The notes under the pieces: model-generated
Databases searched by the model: none
Told to the model about the DNA's origin: nothing
Seen by the model: only the letters and a program-made list of their open reading frames with translations
In this document: in pieces, positions 55,560 through 64,000 of the stretch
Layout of the letters: the number at the start of each line of letters is the position of its first letter
How positions within the stretch are numbered: position 1 is the first letter of the stretch
Source: Candidatus Gracilibacteria bacterium GN02-873
GTDB lineage: Bacteria > Patescibacteriota > Gracilibacteria > BD1-5 > UBA2023
Assembly: GCA_003260345.1 (NCBI GenBank)
Contig: MORC01000001.1
Location: forward strand, 310,001-374,000
Direction: 5' to 3'
Length of the DNA: 64,000 nt
Made by a program: the position numbers and the translations under genes

Positions 55560-55979
55560 TTAAATATTAGAAATAATTTCAGGATTTATTTTTTGTAAAT
55601 TTTTAACAAAATTTGGTCCATCACCTGGCGAAATCGTATAGTGTTTTTTATCTTTTGTTACGAGATCAATACGGTACAATCCAATCGAAAAATCACGATT
55701 ATAATGCCAATGACTCCATATCGAGTCTTCTATTTTTTCAATATCAGAAATATTGATTTCGACTTTGTGTGTGAGTTTTGAAAGAATGAGTTTTTCGCCA
55801 TCAATCGTATAATTCGTGGTTGCTTTTATGATAAAAAATAACACAATCGCCACCACAATAAGCCCCAAAGTCAGGAATATTGCTCCTTTGAGAAGAACAT
55901 ACACAAAACCGAAAATACTGGTCAATAACGACACAATAAAGTCAAAAAAATTTTTAATAATTCCACCAATGCTTTCCAT
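55560..55979 (-). CDS. PH-like membrane protein, paralogue 1
   Basis: This 139-aa protein has two hydrophobic stretches (about 8-31 and 33-52), then a PH-like domain with YTIDGEKLILSKL, INISDIEKIED and a C-terminal FVKNLQKINPEIIS, shared with the next gene. Single-helix or two-helix proteins with such a domain occur in many bacteria as envelope-stress or membrane-associated proteins of unclear role. It ends in TAA. No TGA codons. Confidence 0.6.
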   Translation of the reverse strand: MESIGGIIKNFFDFIVSLLTSIFGFVYVLLKGAIFLTLGLIVVAIVLFFIIKATTNYTIDGEKLILSKLTHKVEINISDIEKIEDSIWSHWHYNRDFSIGLYRIDLVTKDKKHYTISPGDGPNFVKNLQKINPEIISNI

Positions 55980-56044
55980 ATAATGAGCGCGTAATAAATA
56001 ATGTGAACAGTATAGCCTTTTTCTACTACAAAGTCAATTTTGAA

Positions 56045-56464
56045 TTATTCTACAGAAATATAAATTCTAAATTTTCCTTCCTCATAATACTCTTCAATAT
56101 CATAAGTGTAAGCACGATTGAGACTTTTGTTTTCCCAAATAGTTTTCCAAGCATCAAAAACTGATTCTGGTGAAGTATATTCAAACTCAAAAACCTTAAA
56201 TTTTTCCCAATCCACCAAAATATTTTCAAAACTATTTTCAGAATTTTGCGTTTCCTTACCAATATATACATCATAATTTCCTTCAGAAAAATCCTTTTCA
56301 TAATTTGTATAAACTGCATAATTAATAGAATTTTTAGCAATTTTTCATAAATTTTCAGAAAAATCTTTTTGGTAAAAATTTTCCCATCACTTCCATAAAT
56401 CTTGTGCAGATTTTCCATTTTCATTTGTTGTAGTTATTTTAAGACCAGCAATATTTTTGTGCAT
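56045..56464 (-). CDS. GyrI-like small-molecule-binding protein
   Basis: This 139-aa protein has two TGA codons (56387-56389, 56345-56347) read as Gly; without recoding no frame is open across the locus. The pattern DLWKGWENFYQKD, INYAVYTNYEKDFSEGNYDVYIG and, at the end, DIEEYYEEGKFRIYISV matches the GyrI-like / AraC effector-binding fold (Cass2 type), in which W-x-x-F, Y-x-x-Y-E-x-D and the final beta-strand with paired Glu are conserved. Such domains bind amphipathic or cationic ligands. No DNA-binding domain is attached. Confidence 0.7.
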
Positions 56465-56489
56465 GTTTTTTAAATTAATAAAATAAGTT

Positions 56490-58787
56490 TTATAAAACTT
56501 CACGAGGCTTAGAACCATCAGCTGGGCCAACAATTCCCATTTCTTCGAGAATATCAACCAGACGAGCTGCGCGACCATAACCGAGTTTCAAATGACGCTG
56601 AAGCATACTTGTTGAACATTTTCCTGCTGATTGCACGAGCTCAATGGCTGAATTGATCACGTCTTCCGCTTCATCAAATTGCTGTCCATCAATAATACTT
56701 CCGGATCTATTACCAGCTGGTTCTCGAACAATGCTTTCGGTATCAGGAATATTTGGTGACCAATCCTCATCCATAATCGTCAAACGAATTTCACGCACGA
56801 CATTATCGATTTCATCGGTTTCTACGAGCATTCCCTGAACACGAGTTGGACCCATTGCGCCAGTAGGAAAGTAGAGCATATCACCGCGCCCCAAAAGACT
56901 TTCCGCCCCCATCTGATCAAGAATTGTTCGGCTATCGACTTGTGAAGCAACCGTAAAGGCAATTCGTGTCGGAACATTCGCTTTAATAATACCAGTAATA
57001 ACATTTACAGAAGGGCGCTGCGTCGCGATGATTATGTGCATGCCGGCAGCGCGTCATTTTTGTGCAATACGCGCGATATTATGTTCAACTTCTTTTTTGT
57101 TTCCACTCATCATCAAATCTGCCAATTCATCAATAATAAATACAATTGCGGGCATTTGTTCGGATTTATCGGCACGATCATTATATTCATCAAGATTTTT
57201 CACGCGCTTTTCACGGAAAATCCCAAATCGGCGTTCCATCTCAGCCACAGACCATTTGAGGGAATTGAGTGCCTTATCAGGCGAGGTAATCACCGGCGTA
57301 AGCAAATGTGGGATTCCGTCGTACATTCCGAGTTCCACCTGCTTTGGATCCACCATAATCATCTGCAATTCTGCCGGCGTATTTTTGTACAAAAGTGACA
57401 AAATCAAACCATTCATCCCGACGGATTTTCCCGATCCCGTTTGACCTGCGATGAGCAAATGAGGCATTTTAGCCAAATCTCCAACAACATAATCGCCATT
57501 GATATCTTTTCCAAGAGCAACGGCCAATTTTTTTGGATTATTCTGAAATTCTGGGCTTTCCAAAACTTCACGAATCGTGATAACATCGCGCTTGTCATTT
57601 GGAACTTCAATTCCGACAAGACTCATTCCAGGAATTGGCGCCTGAATACGAATCGATTTCGCGCTGAGTGCGAGCGCCAAGTCTTTGTTGAGATTTTCAA
57701 TTTTCGAAACTTTCACACCTTCCGCTGGGCGCAAGCGATACTGAATCACCGTCGGGCCGACGCATTCTTTTTCCATTTCGACTTCAATCCCAAATTGCAA
57801 CAATGTTTTCTGAATAATGAGCGCTTTCTCGCGGATTTCTTCTGGAGAAATCGGATTAGCCTTTTTTGGTCGATCCAAAAGTTGCGTGCTCGGAAATTTC
57901 CAACCAGAGAGTGGTTTTGCAATTTTTGGCGCAGGATTTTCTTTTTCTTTGGAAATAACTTTTCCGCTTGTATCCGTAAGTGGAATTTTTTTATCAGGAA
58001 TAATAGTCGCGCGAGAAGATTTTTTCTTTTCAGAAATTTTCAGATTTTCAGGCTCGTCGTCCATATTTTCTCGTGGATTTTTAAAAATTCCAGACAAAAT
58101 TTTGGCGCCCATCGTCGGCTCATCGTCGCGAGTTTTTTCTTTTTCTTGGCGAATATTTTCGAGTTCAGAATTAATTTCTTCCACGCGATTTGCTGATTTG
58201 CGCGGTTTTTTCTTTTCAGAAATTTCTACGATTTCAGGAAAATCTTCCTGCGGAATTCGCATATTCGAAATCGCATTTTTGGTATGATGGCCAACATTTT
58301 TTAAAATTTTTGCATAAGACAGCTGAAAAATAAGGTACAGCGAAACGAGTAAAATCGCCAACAAAAAAATAAATGCCATCGCTGGGCCGACCATATTTTG
58401 AAGTGGATCGTAAATATTGAAAAACATTTTCGGAGAATTTTCACGTGAAAACCAGCCAAGCAGGGAAGTCACCGAAACAAAAAATCCCAAAATTCCAAAG
58501 CCTTTCATCGCGTTCCATTCAGTTTTTCTGAGCAAAATCATCGCTCCAAAAACAAGCAAAATCGGCGAAAAAATAAATCGAAAATATTCTCCAAAAAGAT
58601 ATTCTCCTGCGATGGTGAAATATTGTCCAATCACTGGCATTTGGCCACTTTCTGGTGTCTGCGTCGAAAAAAAGGTGAGTAGCGCAATCGTCACCAAAAA
58701 TACCCCAACCATCATATCAATCGTGTCGGGGTGAAGTGCGGGAAGGGAAGTTTGTTTTGATTTTTTTGAAGTTTTTCGAGTTGCCAT
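56490..58787 (-). CDS. ftsK: DNA translocase FtsK
   Basis: This 765-aa protein pumps DNA at the division septum. Four N-terminal membrane helices (about 23-43, 66-86, 95-112, 135-157) are followed by a charged linker (about 175-320), the motor with Walker A AGQTGSGKSVGMN and Walker B IVFIIDELADLM, and a C-terminal winged-helix gamma domain (MLQRHLKLGYGRAARLVDILEEMG) that reads KOPS sites. TGA at 57054-57056 is Gly in RIAQKGRAAGMH, within a nearly invariant segment before ATQRPSVNVITG. It ends 26 bases before the GyrI-like gene start. Confidence 0.95.
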
Positions 58788-58842
58788 GCGCGTATTGTAT
58801 GAAAAATTCAGAAAAAATCAACGTCCTTTTTGAAAAATGCTA

Positions 58843-58870
58843 TTGATTTTTTTGGGTTTTTGAATACTCT
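58843..58870 (+). promoter_or_regulatory. Promoter of tRNA-Ser
   Basis: TTGATT (58843-58848), a 16-base spacer and TACTCT (58865-58870), 11 bases before the mature tRNA 5' end. Confidence 0.45.
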
Positions 58871-58881
58871 TGGAACGTCAC

Positions 58882-58970
<89 letters not shown>

Positions 58971-59019
58971 TTTTCTTTTACAAAATTTCAATTTATAATT
59001 CAATAATTTTTTCTTTTTT

Positions 59020-59568
59020 ATGGATGCCCTCGGGACTCTTGGAAAACTCGCCCAAAAACCATCTGATGCCAAAATTCGCACGACACGCATTATTTTTGCG
59101 CTTTTGCTCGTGGCGGTTATCGTTTTTGGATGGAATGTGACGAATATCAATATCAGTATTTTTGACTACGAATTCTACGATTTACCAGACGAAATTAAAT
59201 ATATTTTGTTTATTTTTCCAGCTGTCGGACTTGTTCGTGGGGTTTTTGATCCAGGACTTTTTAGAAAAGCGATTTGGAAAAAAGTGATTACGACGCTCGG
59301 TGCTTTGATGATGATTTTTTCAGTATTTTTTATGACTGAAAAAGCATATATTCCGAATGTAGAAACGCCTTCAAATGGAGAAGTAACCGCCGAAAGCGTC
59401 AATCAAGCACAAAACGATTCTGGCGCACTTTTTGCGAATATCTCGACTGACAACTGGATTTTCTGGTTTGGATTTGTTACGCTTATTGTCGGGCTTTTCC
59501 TCAATGGTCGCAATCTTACCACAAAAAATGAAAAATTCGGCGAAGTTATCAAAAAAATTCGCGTCTAA
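59020..59568 (+). CDS. Polytopic membrane protein of unknown function
   Basis: This 182-aa protein has four hydrophobic helices (about 23-40, 62-76, 91-107 and 146-161). The loop before the last helix is Asn/Ser/Glu-rich and may be outside. The N-terminus and C-terminus are basic and probably cytoplasmic. It starts 49 bases after tRNA-Ser and ends in a terminator. No family is recognised and it has no TGA. Confidence 0.6.
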   Translation: MDALGTLGKLAQKPSDAKIRTTRIIFALLLVAVIVFGWNVTNINISIFDYEFYDLPDEIKYILFIFPAVGLVRGVFDPGLFRKAIWKKVITTLGALMMIFSVFFMTEKAYIPNVETPSNGEVTAESVNQAQNDSGALFANISTDNWIFWFGFVTLIVGLFLNGRNLTTKNEKFGEVIKKIRV

Positions 59569-59597
59569 AAATCTCCAATTCGGAGATTTTTTATTTT
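59567..59597 (+). terminator. Terminator after the gene at 59020-59568
   Basis: AAAATCTCC-AATTC-GGAGATTTT followed by TTATTTTTTT. Confidence 0.8.
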
Positions 59598-59598
59598 T

Positions 59599-59627
59599 TT
59601 GACTTTTTAAAAAGTTTCTGCTACAAT
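59599..59627 (+). promoter_or_regulatory. Promoter of the candidate RNA gene
   Basis: TTGACT (59599-59604), a 17-base spacer and TACAAT (59622-59627). Confidence 0.65.
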
Positions 59628-59633
59628 AAAATC

Positions 59634-59880
59634 ACTTACTTCACGAAGGCGCTCACTCGCCAACCACGCTCCAAATCAGAGCGTTTCATACAAATACAAA
59701 TATTTTAAAAAATTTTTTGGGCAAAAAATTGTCCCCGAGTTGGCACTGCTCGTTAAAAATGCCAAAGTGAGGTAGGTCTCGCGCCGCGTCAAAGTGAGAT
59801 TATTGGCAACGCATTTTCAAAATCCTTTTCGTGATTGTTTCCTTTTTTGCACAATCAATGAGAAAAGGATTTTTTTCTGC
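59634..59880 (+). ncRNA. Candidate structured non-coding RNA
   Basis: A promoter and a long terminator enclose about 245 bases with no credible reading frame and with more G and C than the surrounding spacer. Visible helices include CGCTC-CAAATCA-GAGCG (near 59678), GGGCAAAAAATTGTCCC (near 59729), TTGGCA..TGCCAA (59750-59775) and long-range CTCACT/AGTGAG and CGCCAAC/GTTGGC pairings. The end is the terminator hairpin at 59820-59878. I cannot match it to tmRNA, RNase P, SRP or 6S RNA: their signature sequences are absent. It could instead be a long leader with an attenuator for map, but map has its own promoter-like TTGCGA/TATAAA near 59900-59930. Confidence 0.55.
59820..59880 (+). terminator. 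Long terminator hairpin of the candidate RNA
   Basis: AATCCTTTTC with TGATTGT on the 5' side pairs with ACAATCA and GAGAAAAGGATT on the 3' side, followed by a T-run of seven. Confidence 0.75.
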
Positions 59881-59954
59881 AAAATTGAAAAAATAAAAAA
59901 ACTTGCGAAAGATTTTTTTTTGTATAAAATAAAGTTTCTAAAATTTTTAAAAAT

Positions 59955-60752
59955 ATGACTGGAATTATTATTAAAACACCGGAACAAATTGAAGGAATCC
60001 GTAAAGCAAGTCGATTAACAGCGCAAACACTCGATATGATTGGAAAATATATCAAACCGGGCGTTTCAACGCTTGAGCTCGATAATATCATGAATACTTT
60101 TATTTTGTCGAATGGCGGAAAATCTGCGTGCATCAATTATCTTGGCAACAATAAATGGGCTAATCATCCGTCAGCCTACAAGCGATGTACCTGTATTTCA
60201 CTCAATGATGTAATCTGTCACGGCGTACCATCTGCCGACGTGATTCTTAAAGAAGGTGATATTCTCAACATTGATGTAACAACAATCGTGGACGGATATT
60301 TTGGCGACGCATCTCGAATGTACACGGTTGGACAAGTTTCTGAAAAAGCGCAACAATTGGTTGATGACGCCAAATTTGCAATGGAAGTTTGAATTTCTCA
60401 GGTTTTCCCAGGAAATCAATTTGGAAATATTGGTTTTCATATTGCGGATTTTGCAGAGAAAAAAGGCTATTCTGTAGTTCGCGAATACGGTGGACACGGC
60501 GTTGGTGTGGCATTTCACGAGGAGCCATTCGTCTATCATAAAGCAGCAAAAAATACTGGGCCAAAAATGAAACCAGGAATGGTTTTTACGATTGAACCGA
60601 TGATCAATATTGGAAAATATGCATCAAAAATCGACAAAGATCAGTGGACCGTTCGCACCAAAGATGGCTCACTCTCAGCACAATGGGAACACACGATTTT
60701 GGTGACAGACGATGGATATGAAATATTAACAAAATCCCTTTTGGAAGAATAA
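59955..60752 (+). CDS. map: Methionine aminopeptidase
   Basis: This 265-aa metalloenzyme removes the N-terminal Met from new proteins. The five metal ligands are in place: Asp in LNIDVT, Asp in YFGDASR, His in YGGHGVGVAFHEEP, Glu in FTIEPM and Glu in AQWEHTILV. TGA at 60390-60392 is Gly in FAMEVGISQVFPG, near the middle; without recoding the metal centre would be split. The length and the lack of an N-terminal extension fit bacterial type Ia. Confidence 0.96.
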
Positions 60753-60824
60753 AATTTCCCAAAGCGGATTTTTTTGTACGATTTTTCTAGAAAATTTCAC
60801 AAAAAATAAAATCTGTTTAAAAAT

Positions 60825-60852
60825 TTGACAAGAAAAAAATTTTCGATATGAT
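60825..60852 (+). promoter_or_regulatory. Promoter of the repeat-protein gene
   Basis: A perfect TTGACA (60825-60830), a 16-base spacer and TATGAT (60847-60852), with the same spacing as the small-gene promoters at 3.5-4.7 kb. Confidence 0.75.
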
Positions 60853-60883
60853 AGAAGTCCTTTTAACAACCTTGGAGACAGAA

Positions 60884-61369
60884 ATGTCGACAACAGCAGT
60901 AGATCAGGACCAAGTTTTGGCTGAGCAAACAGTAGATCAGGACTTAGCTGAGCAAACAGTAGATCAGGACTTAGCTGAGCAAACAGTAGATCAGGACTTA
61001 GCTGACCAAACAGTAGATCAGGACTTAGCTGAGCAAACAGTAGATCAGGACTTAGCTGAGCAAACAGTAGATCAGGACTTAGCTGACCAAATCAAAAAAA
61101 TCATCAGCAAAGTGCATCGAACTCTTAATGTGCCAGAAAAGACAGATGAGATTGATGGCGAAGTCGCATATCAATTTATTCGACAGCTGGAAAATAACAA
61201 GATGTTCCGTAACAAGCTTAGGGCTTCTGACAGATGTAAATGGGCAGACTTCCTCGTGATGCTGCCTTATTCAGAAAGAAGCCCCAAGTATTGTGAAAAA
61301 AATCTTGCTGACTTCGATGCGTTGCTCACTAAACCTCTCTTGGAAATATTGGAAATAGGCGCCACCTAA
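60884..61369 (+). CDS. Small protein with 9-residue tandem repeats
   Basis: This 161-aa protein starts at the ATG of 60884, with TTGGAGA 5 bases upstream; the in-frame ATG at 60848 lies inside the -10 box. Residues 6-70 are seven units of the acidic repeat VDQDLAEQT (the first enlarged by two residues), probably a helix or coil. Residues about 71-161 form a charged helical domain with two Cys and no known family. It has no membrane segment or signal peptide and no TGA. It is a stand-alone cassette with a strong promoter and terminator. Confidence 0.6.
   Translation: MSTTAVDQDQVLAEQTVDQDLAEQTVDQDLAEQTVDQDLADQTVDQDLAEQTVDQDLAEQTVDQDLADQIKKIISKVHRTLNVPEKTDEIDGEVAYQFIRQLENNKMFRNKLRASDRCKWADFLVMLPYSERSPKYCEKNLADFDALLTKPLLEILEIGAT
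60899..61093 (+). repeat. 27-bp in-frame tandem repeat
   Basis: One 33-base unit is followed by six 27-base units (starting 60932, 60959, 60986, 61013, 61040, 61067). Every third unit has GAC (Asp) in place of GAG (Glu), so the array is two copies of an 81-base block that are identical except for the last codon. Confidence 0.9.
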
Positions 61370-61394
61370 GGTCGCCTTATTCCCACAAAAAAGG

Positions 61395-61425
61395 AAATCC
61401 CAAAAGTAATTTTGGGATTTTAATT
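61395..61425 (+). terminator. Terminator of the repeat-protein gene
   Basis: AAATCCCAAAA-GTAA-TTTTGGGATTT followed by TAATTA. Confidence 0.7.
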
Positions 61426-61539
61426 ATCTTTTAAAAATGAACAAAAACGAGAGAATGCATATAATGCAGATTCCTTTTTCACTTTTTTGGAGGTAATAAC
61501 GACTCAAAAAGCGTTCAGTATCGACTCAAACAAATTGAA

Positions 61540-61848
61540 ATGATCGTCCTAAAAATAAATAAACGATTTGGATCATCACACAATAAAGTTTCGCGTGATA
61601 TTGATAGTAATACGGCAAATAAATTTATCGAATATCTTAAAGCGCGTGCCATGCGTCGTAGAAAATTTTCTGGAGAAGACAGGGCGAAATATGCGCTGTA
61701 TATAGAGATCATCGTTTTCAGTATTAGATTGCTCATGACAAAAGCCCTCATTTACGGAGCGGTAATTACCAAAAGATCGATAGAAATATTATTTGAACTC
61801 AATTCAGAGCTAAAAGTCTCACTCGGTGTAATTATTCAAGGATTGTAA
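61540..61848 (+). CDS. Small basic protein of unknown function
   Basis: The 102-aa frame ends in TAA and is basic, with a hydrophobic stretch near residues 50-72. A strong Shine-Dalgarno (TTGGAGGT, 61487-61494) lies about 45 bases before the ATG at 61540, and the frame is open back to it but has no ATG, GTG or TTG in the right place. Either a rare start (for example ATT or AAC-adjacent) is used, or the original start was lost. A TATAAT near 61460 supplies a promoter. It contains no TGA. No family is recognised. Confidence 0.4.
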   Translation: MIVLKINKRFGSSHNKVSRDIDSNTANKFIEYLKARAMRRRKFSGEDRAKYALYIEIIVFSIRLLMTKALIYGAVITKRSIEILFELNSELKVSLGVIIQGL

Positions 61849-61879
61849 TATTTTTTATAAAATTGTTAGATCCTGATTC

Positions 61880-61910
61880 AAAAAAATCCCTGGTTTCAGG
61901 GATTTTTTAG
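61880..61910. terminator. Bidirectional terminator
   Basis: AAAAAATCCCTG-GTTT-CAGGGATTTTTT between the convergent small gene and the RND gene. Confidence 0.85.
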
Positions 61911-61929
61911 TATGCATTTGAAGCAGATT

Positions 61930-64000
61930 TTACGCAACTTCAAGAATTTGGTTCATTCGTGCGTTATATTCAGTTTGCAAATTTTCTGCTACTTGAAGCG
62001 AATTGTGAGCCACTGGTTCAGGCTTTTTAGAATCATTCTGAGAATTTTTTTCAGATTTTGTATTCTGTGAACGATTTTTTCTAAAAATTTTTCGCCAAAT
62101 TCTTTTGAAAATATTTGGTTTTTTTGGCTTCAAAAATAATTCATAATACAGCGCTCCGAGCAAGAAAAGTGCAATAAATGTCGTCGCAAGCAGCCCGAAA
62201 ATAATCGTCCAAGCAAGTCCAGCCCACATCGCGCCTTCCATTGTGAGTGGCACCATACCGAGAACCGTCGTGAGTGTCGTCAAAATCATTGGTTCCAAAC
62301 GCGACGCCGTCGCTTCCGTGAGTGCTAGATATCCGTCCATTCCTTTTTCGAGGTTCTGATTTGTTGCATCAATGATAAGAATTCCGTGATTTACTGAGAT
62401 TCCCATGAGCGAGATAAACCCAATTCCAAACATGAGCGAGAACGGATTATCTGTAATCCAAAGCCCAAGCAACACAAACGGAAGTGCCATCAAAACCGAA
62501 TAAAACACAACTGCTGGGCGAGAATAACTATTGAACTGCCAAGTAAGCGTTGCAAAAATCGCCATCATAGAAACAAAAAGTGCCGTCATCATCGCAACGA
62601 TGAGTTCAGAATTTTCTCACTGAGCACCACCCTCTGAATATTTAATACCAGCTGGATAGTGATAATTTTTTGCAAATTCGAGCACTTGTTGATTGACTTG
62701 AATTGAATTCGCACCCTCAACGAGGTCAGCACCAACCGTAATTTGAACATTTTTTCCATCACGCACGATATTCGCCACAGAATTTTGCGGAACAACCGTA
62801 AGGAAATTTCCAATTGTGTAGGAAGTGTTTCCTAGGAAAAGAGAAATATTCTCAATCATATCAGGCGTTACAGCGCCAGTAAATGCAGAATTTTTCAATT
62901 TTACATCAATATCATTGGATCCATCCTTAATACTTCCCACCGTAATTCCATTGGTTTGCTCAGCAATCGCCGCATAAATCATTGCCGGGGAAATTCCTTT
63001 TTGCGTAAGCAACTCTTTATTGAGACGGAAAACAAATTGTCCCGGAGTTTCTGATGAAGAATTTGTAATATCCTTTGTTTCCGGAAGAGACTCAAGATAT
63101 TTTTCAAAATCTTTCGCGACACTGACAAGCGTTTGGAAATTATTATTATCAGCGGTTTCGAGTTTAATACCAATCGCACCAGAGCTTGGAGGTCCTTGTG
63201 CTACCACTCCACCTGTGATGTGTAAGCCCTTTGAGCGAAGTAATTCAAATTTTTTCGCCATTTCTTTTTCAAGATCAAAGGCACTTTTTTGTCCATTTTT
63301 TTGGCGTTCTTTTTTGGGAGTCAGATTGATTGTAAGCATCGTAATATTTCCATCCGTTACCTTGGAAACATTTTTTATTTCTGGAGCATTAGCAAAATAT
63401 GGTGCCACATCGCCCACCATCGCATCCATCGCTTCACTTGTAAGTCCCACCGTTGACTTGATAGTGTATGAAAGCTCATCGTTATCATCAGCCGGCATGA
63501 GCTCAAAATTGATCTGTGGAGCAATTACATTAAAACCAAAAAAGAAAAATAATATTGGTAATGCAATCGCGAGGCGACGATACCATTTTTTCGGTAAAAG
63601 TCAATCCATGAGCGCTCGATATTTTGTGGTCATACCACTAATAAGTCGCGCACGGAAAGAAAGTGAATTTTCCTGAACTTCAGTTTTTCCTTCGCGTTCC
63701 AAAAGCAATAATTCTTTCTGATCGCTATCAAGATATTCGAGTTGTTCTGGGTTGTCCACATAGGTTGTTCGTGGCTTCACCATCGCGCGATACAGTGCAC
63801 CATTGATAGTTACTGCGAGCACAAGCCCAAAAACCAACACGCCAAAAATCGTCACTGGGATGAACGCTAAGAAGCGTCCCATAATTCCCGGAAGACTCAT
63901 AATCGGGATAAATACGACCACAGTCGTAACCGTTCCTACAATCACTGGCACCGCATATTCTTTGAAGGCGAGAATAATAGCGGTCTGCGGATCATATCCA
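61930..64000 (-). CDS. RND-family exporter, C-terminal part
   Basis: The gene runs off the window's right edge; about 689 residues are visible, ending in TAA. TGA codons at 62617-62619 and 63601-63603 are read as Gly. The segment EYAVPVIVGTVTTVVVFIPI is the TM4-TM5 region, then come the second large periplasmic porter domain (with KKSAFDLEKEMA and PGQFVFRLNKELL) and the second membrane block (SLMFGIGFISLMGISVNHGILIIDA). The layout fits AcrB-like HAE1/RND proton-driven exporters. A Lys/Asn/Ser-rich C-terminal tail of about 60 residues is unusual. In a cell without a typical outer membrane the role is unclear; adaptor and outer-membrane genes are not visible. Confidence 0.9.

Noticed and set aside
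56050..56424. 124-aa minus-strand ORF rich in Ile, Lys and Leu
   Set aside because: It is an out-of-frame shadow of the GyrI-like gene, which is open across the locus once TGA is Gly.
59634..59880. tmRNA or RNase P RNA
   Set aside because: No tRNA-like T-arm/CCA end or tag frame, and none of the conserved RNase P segments, can be found.
60899..61093. Regular 27-bp repeats, CRISPR-like at first sight
   Set aside because: The units are contiguous with no spacers, stay in frame and encode a protein repeat; no cas gene is near.
61930..64000. Several separate transporter fragments
   Set aside because: They are one RND reading frame interrupted by two TGA codons read as Gly.

Overview
The window comes from an AT-rich bacterium that reads UGA as glycine (genetic code 25), so it belongs to the Absconditabacteria (SR1) / Gracilibacteria branch of the CPR/Patescibacteria. 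The evidence is direct. At least 25 genes are interrupted by in-frame TGA at places where their families carry glycine or tolerate it (AAA+ ATPase, YchF, FtsK, RsmI, Map, TyrS, RND pump, histidine kinase). Reading TGA as Gly gives full-length proteins ending in TAA, or rarely TAG. All coordinates below use this code. A Neisseria-type DNA uptake sequence inside the restriction-modification gene suggests contact with Neisseriaceae, and so perhaps an oral or mucosal niche; that is inference.

Layout. 1-4.7 kb: end of a surface-type protein, a histidine kinase overlapping a secreted phosphodiester-glycosidase-like protein, then three small unknown genes on the minus strand, each with its own sigma70-type promoter, Shine-Dalgarno site and terminator. 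4.8-9.3 kb: gltX, two small genes, mltG, ppk2. 9.4-16 kb: rsmI, small unknowns, nrdB and nrdA with NrdR-like boxes, and a cytidylyltransferase-like gene. 16-24 kb: a possible Abi-like membrane protein, a CapA/PgsA-like protein, tRNA-Asn, the (p)ppGpp gene, pheT and a T4SS-pilin-like pair. 24-34 kb: gyrB, an MFS exporter, a TerC protein, lepA, a lipoprotein-MscS pair and ndk. 34-38 kb: a 1279-aa single-chain restriction-modification enzyme that looks foreign. 38-46.6 kb: a DUF1304-pseudouridine synthase-membrane protein run, rbfA-ftsQ-nth, an AAA ATPase, lspA-membrane protein-AMMECR1, and tyrS. 46.6-51 kb: a 1457-aa LRR/Ig-like/SLH surface protein. 51-59 kb: clpP, a glycosyltransferase, ychF, a decayed locus, two PH-like paralogues, a GyrI-like protein, ftsK and tRNA-Ser. 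59-64 kb: a candidate structured RNA, map, a protein with 27-bp tandem repeats, and the C-terminal part of an RND exporter.

The core genes serve translation, ribosome maturation, nucleotide reduction, cell division, wall remodelling and stress signalling. No biosynthetic pathway operon is visible, which fits a reduced, host-dependent cell. The surface protein, pilin-like protein, lipoproteins and exporters are the likely contacts with the host. Defence is represented by the restriction-modification enzyme and perhaps the Abi-like protein.

The most notable observations are: a 9-G tract between the two target-recognition domains of the UGA-free, DUS-bearing restriction-modification gene; two small genes whose TGA sits directly before a terminator, as though TGA were a stop; a two-hairpin leader shared by two neighbouring unknown genes; a dispersed 20-bp palindrome; and an isolated promoter-terminator unit that probably encodes an RNA.
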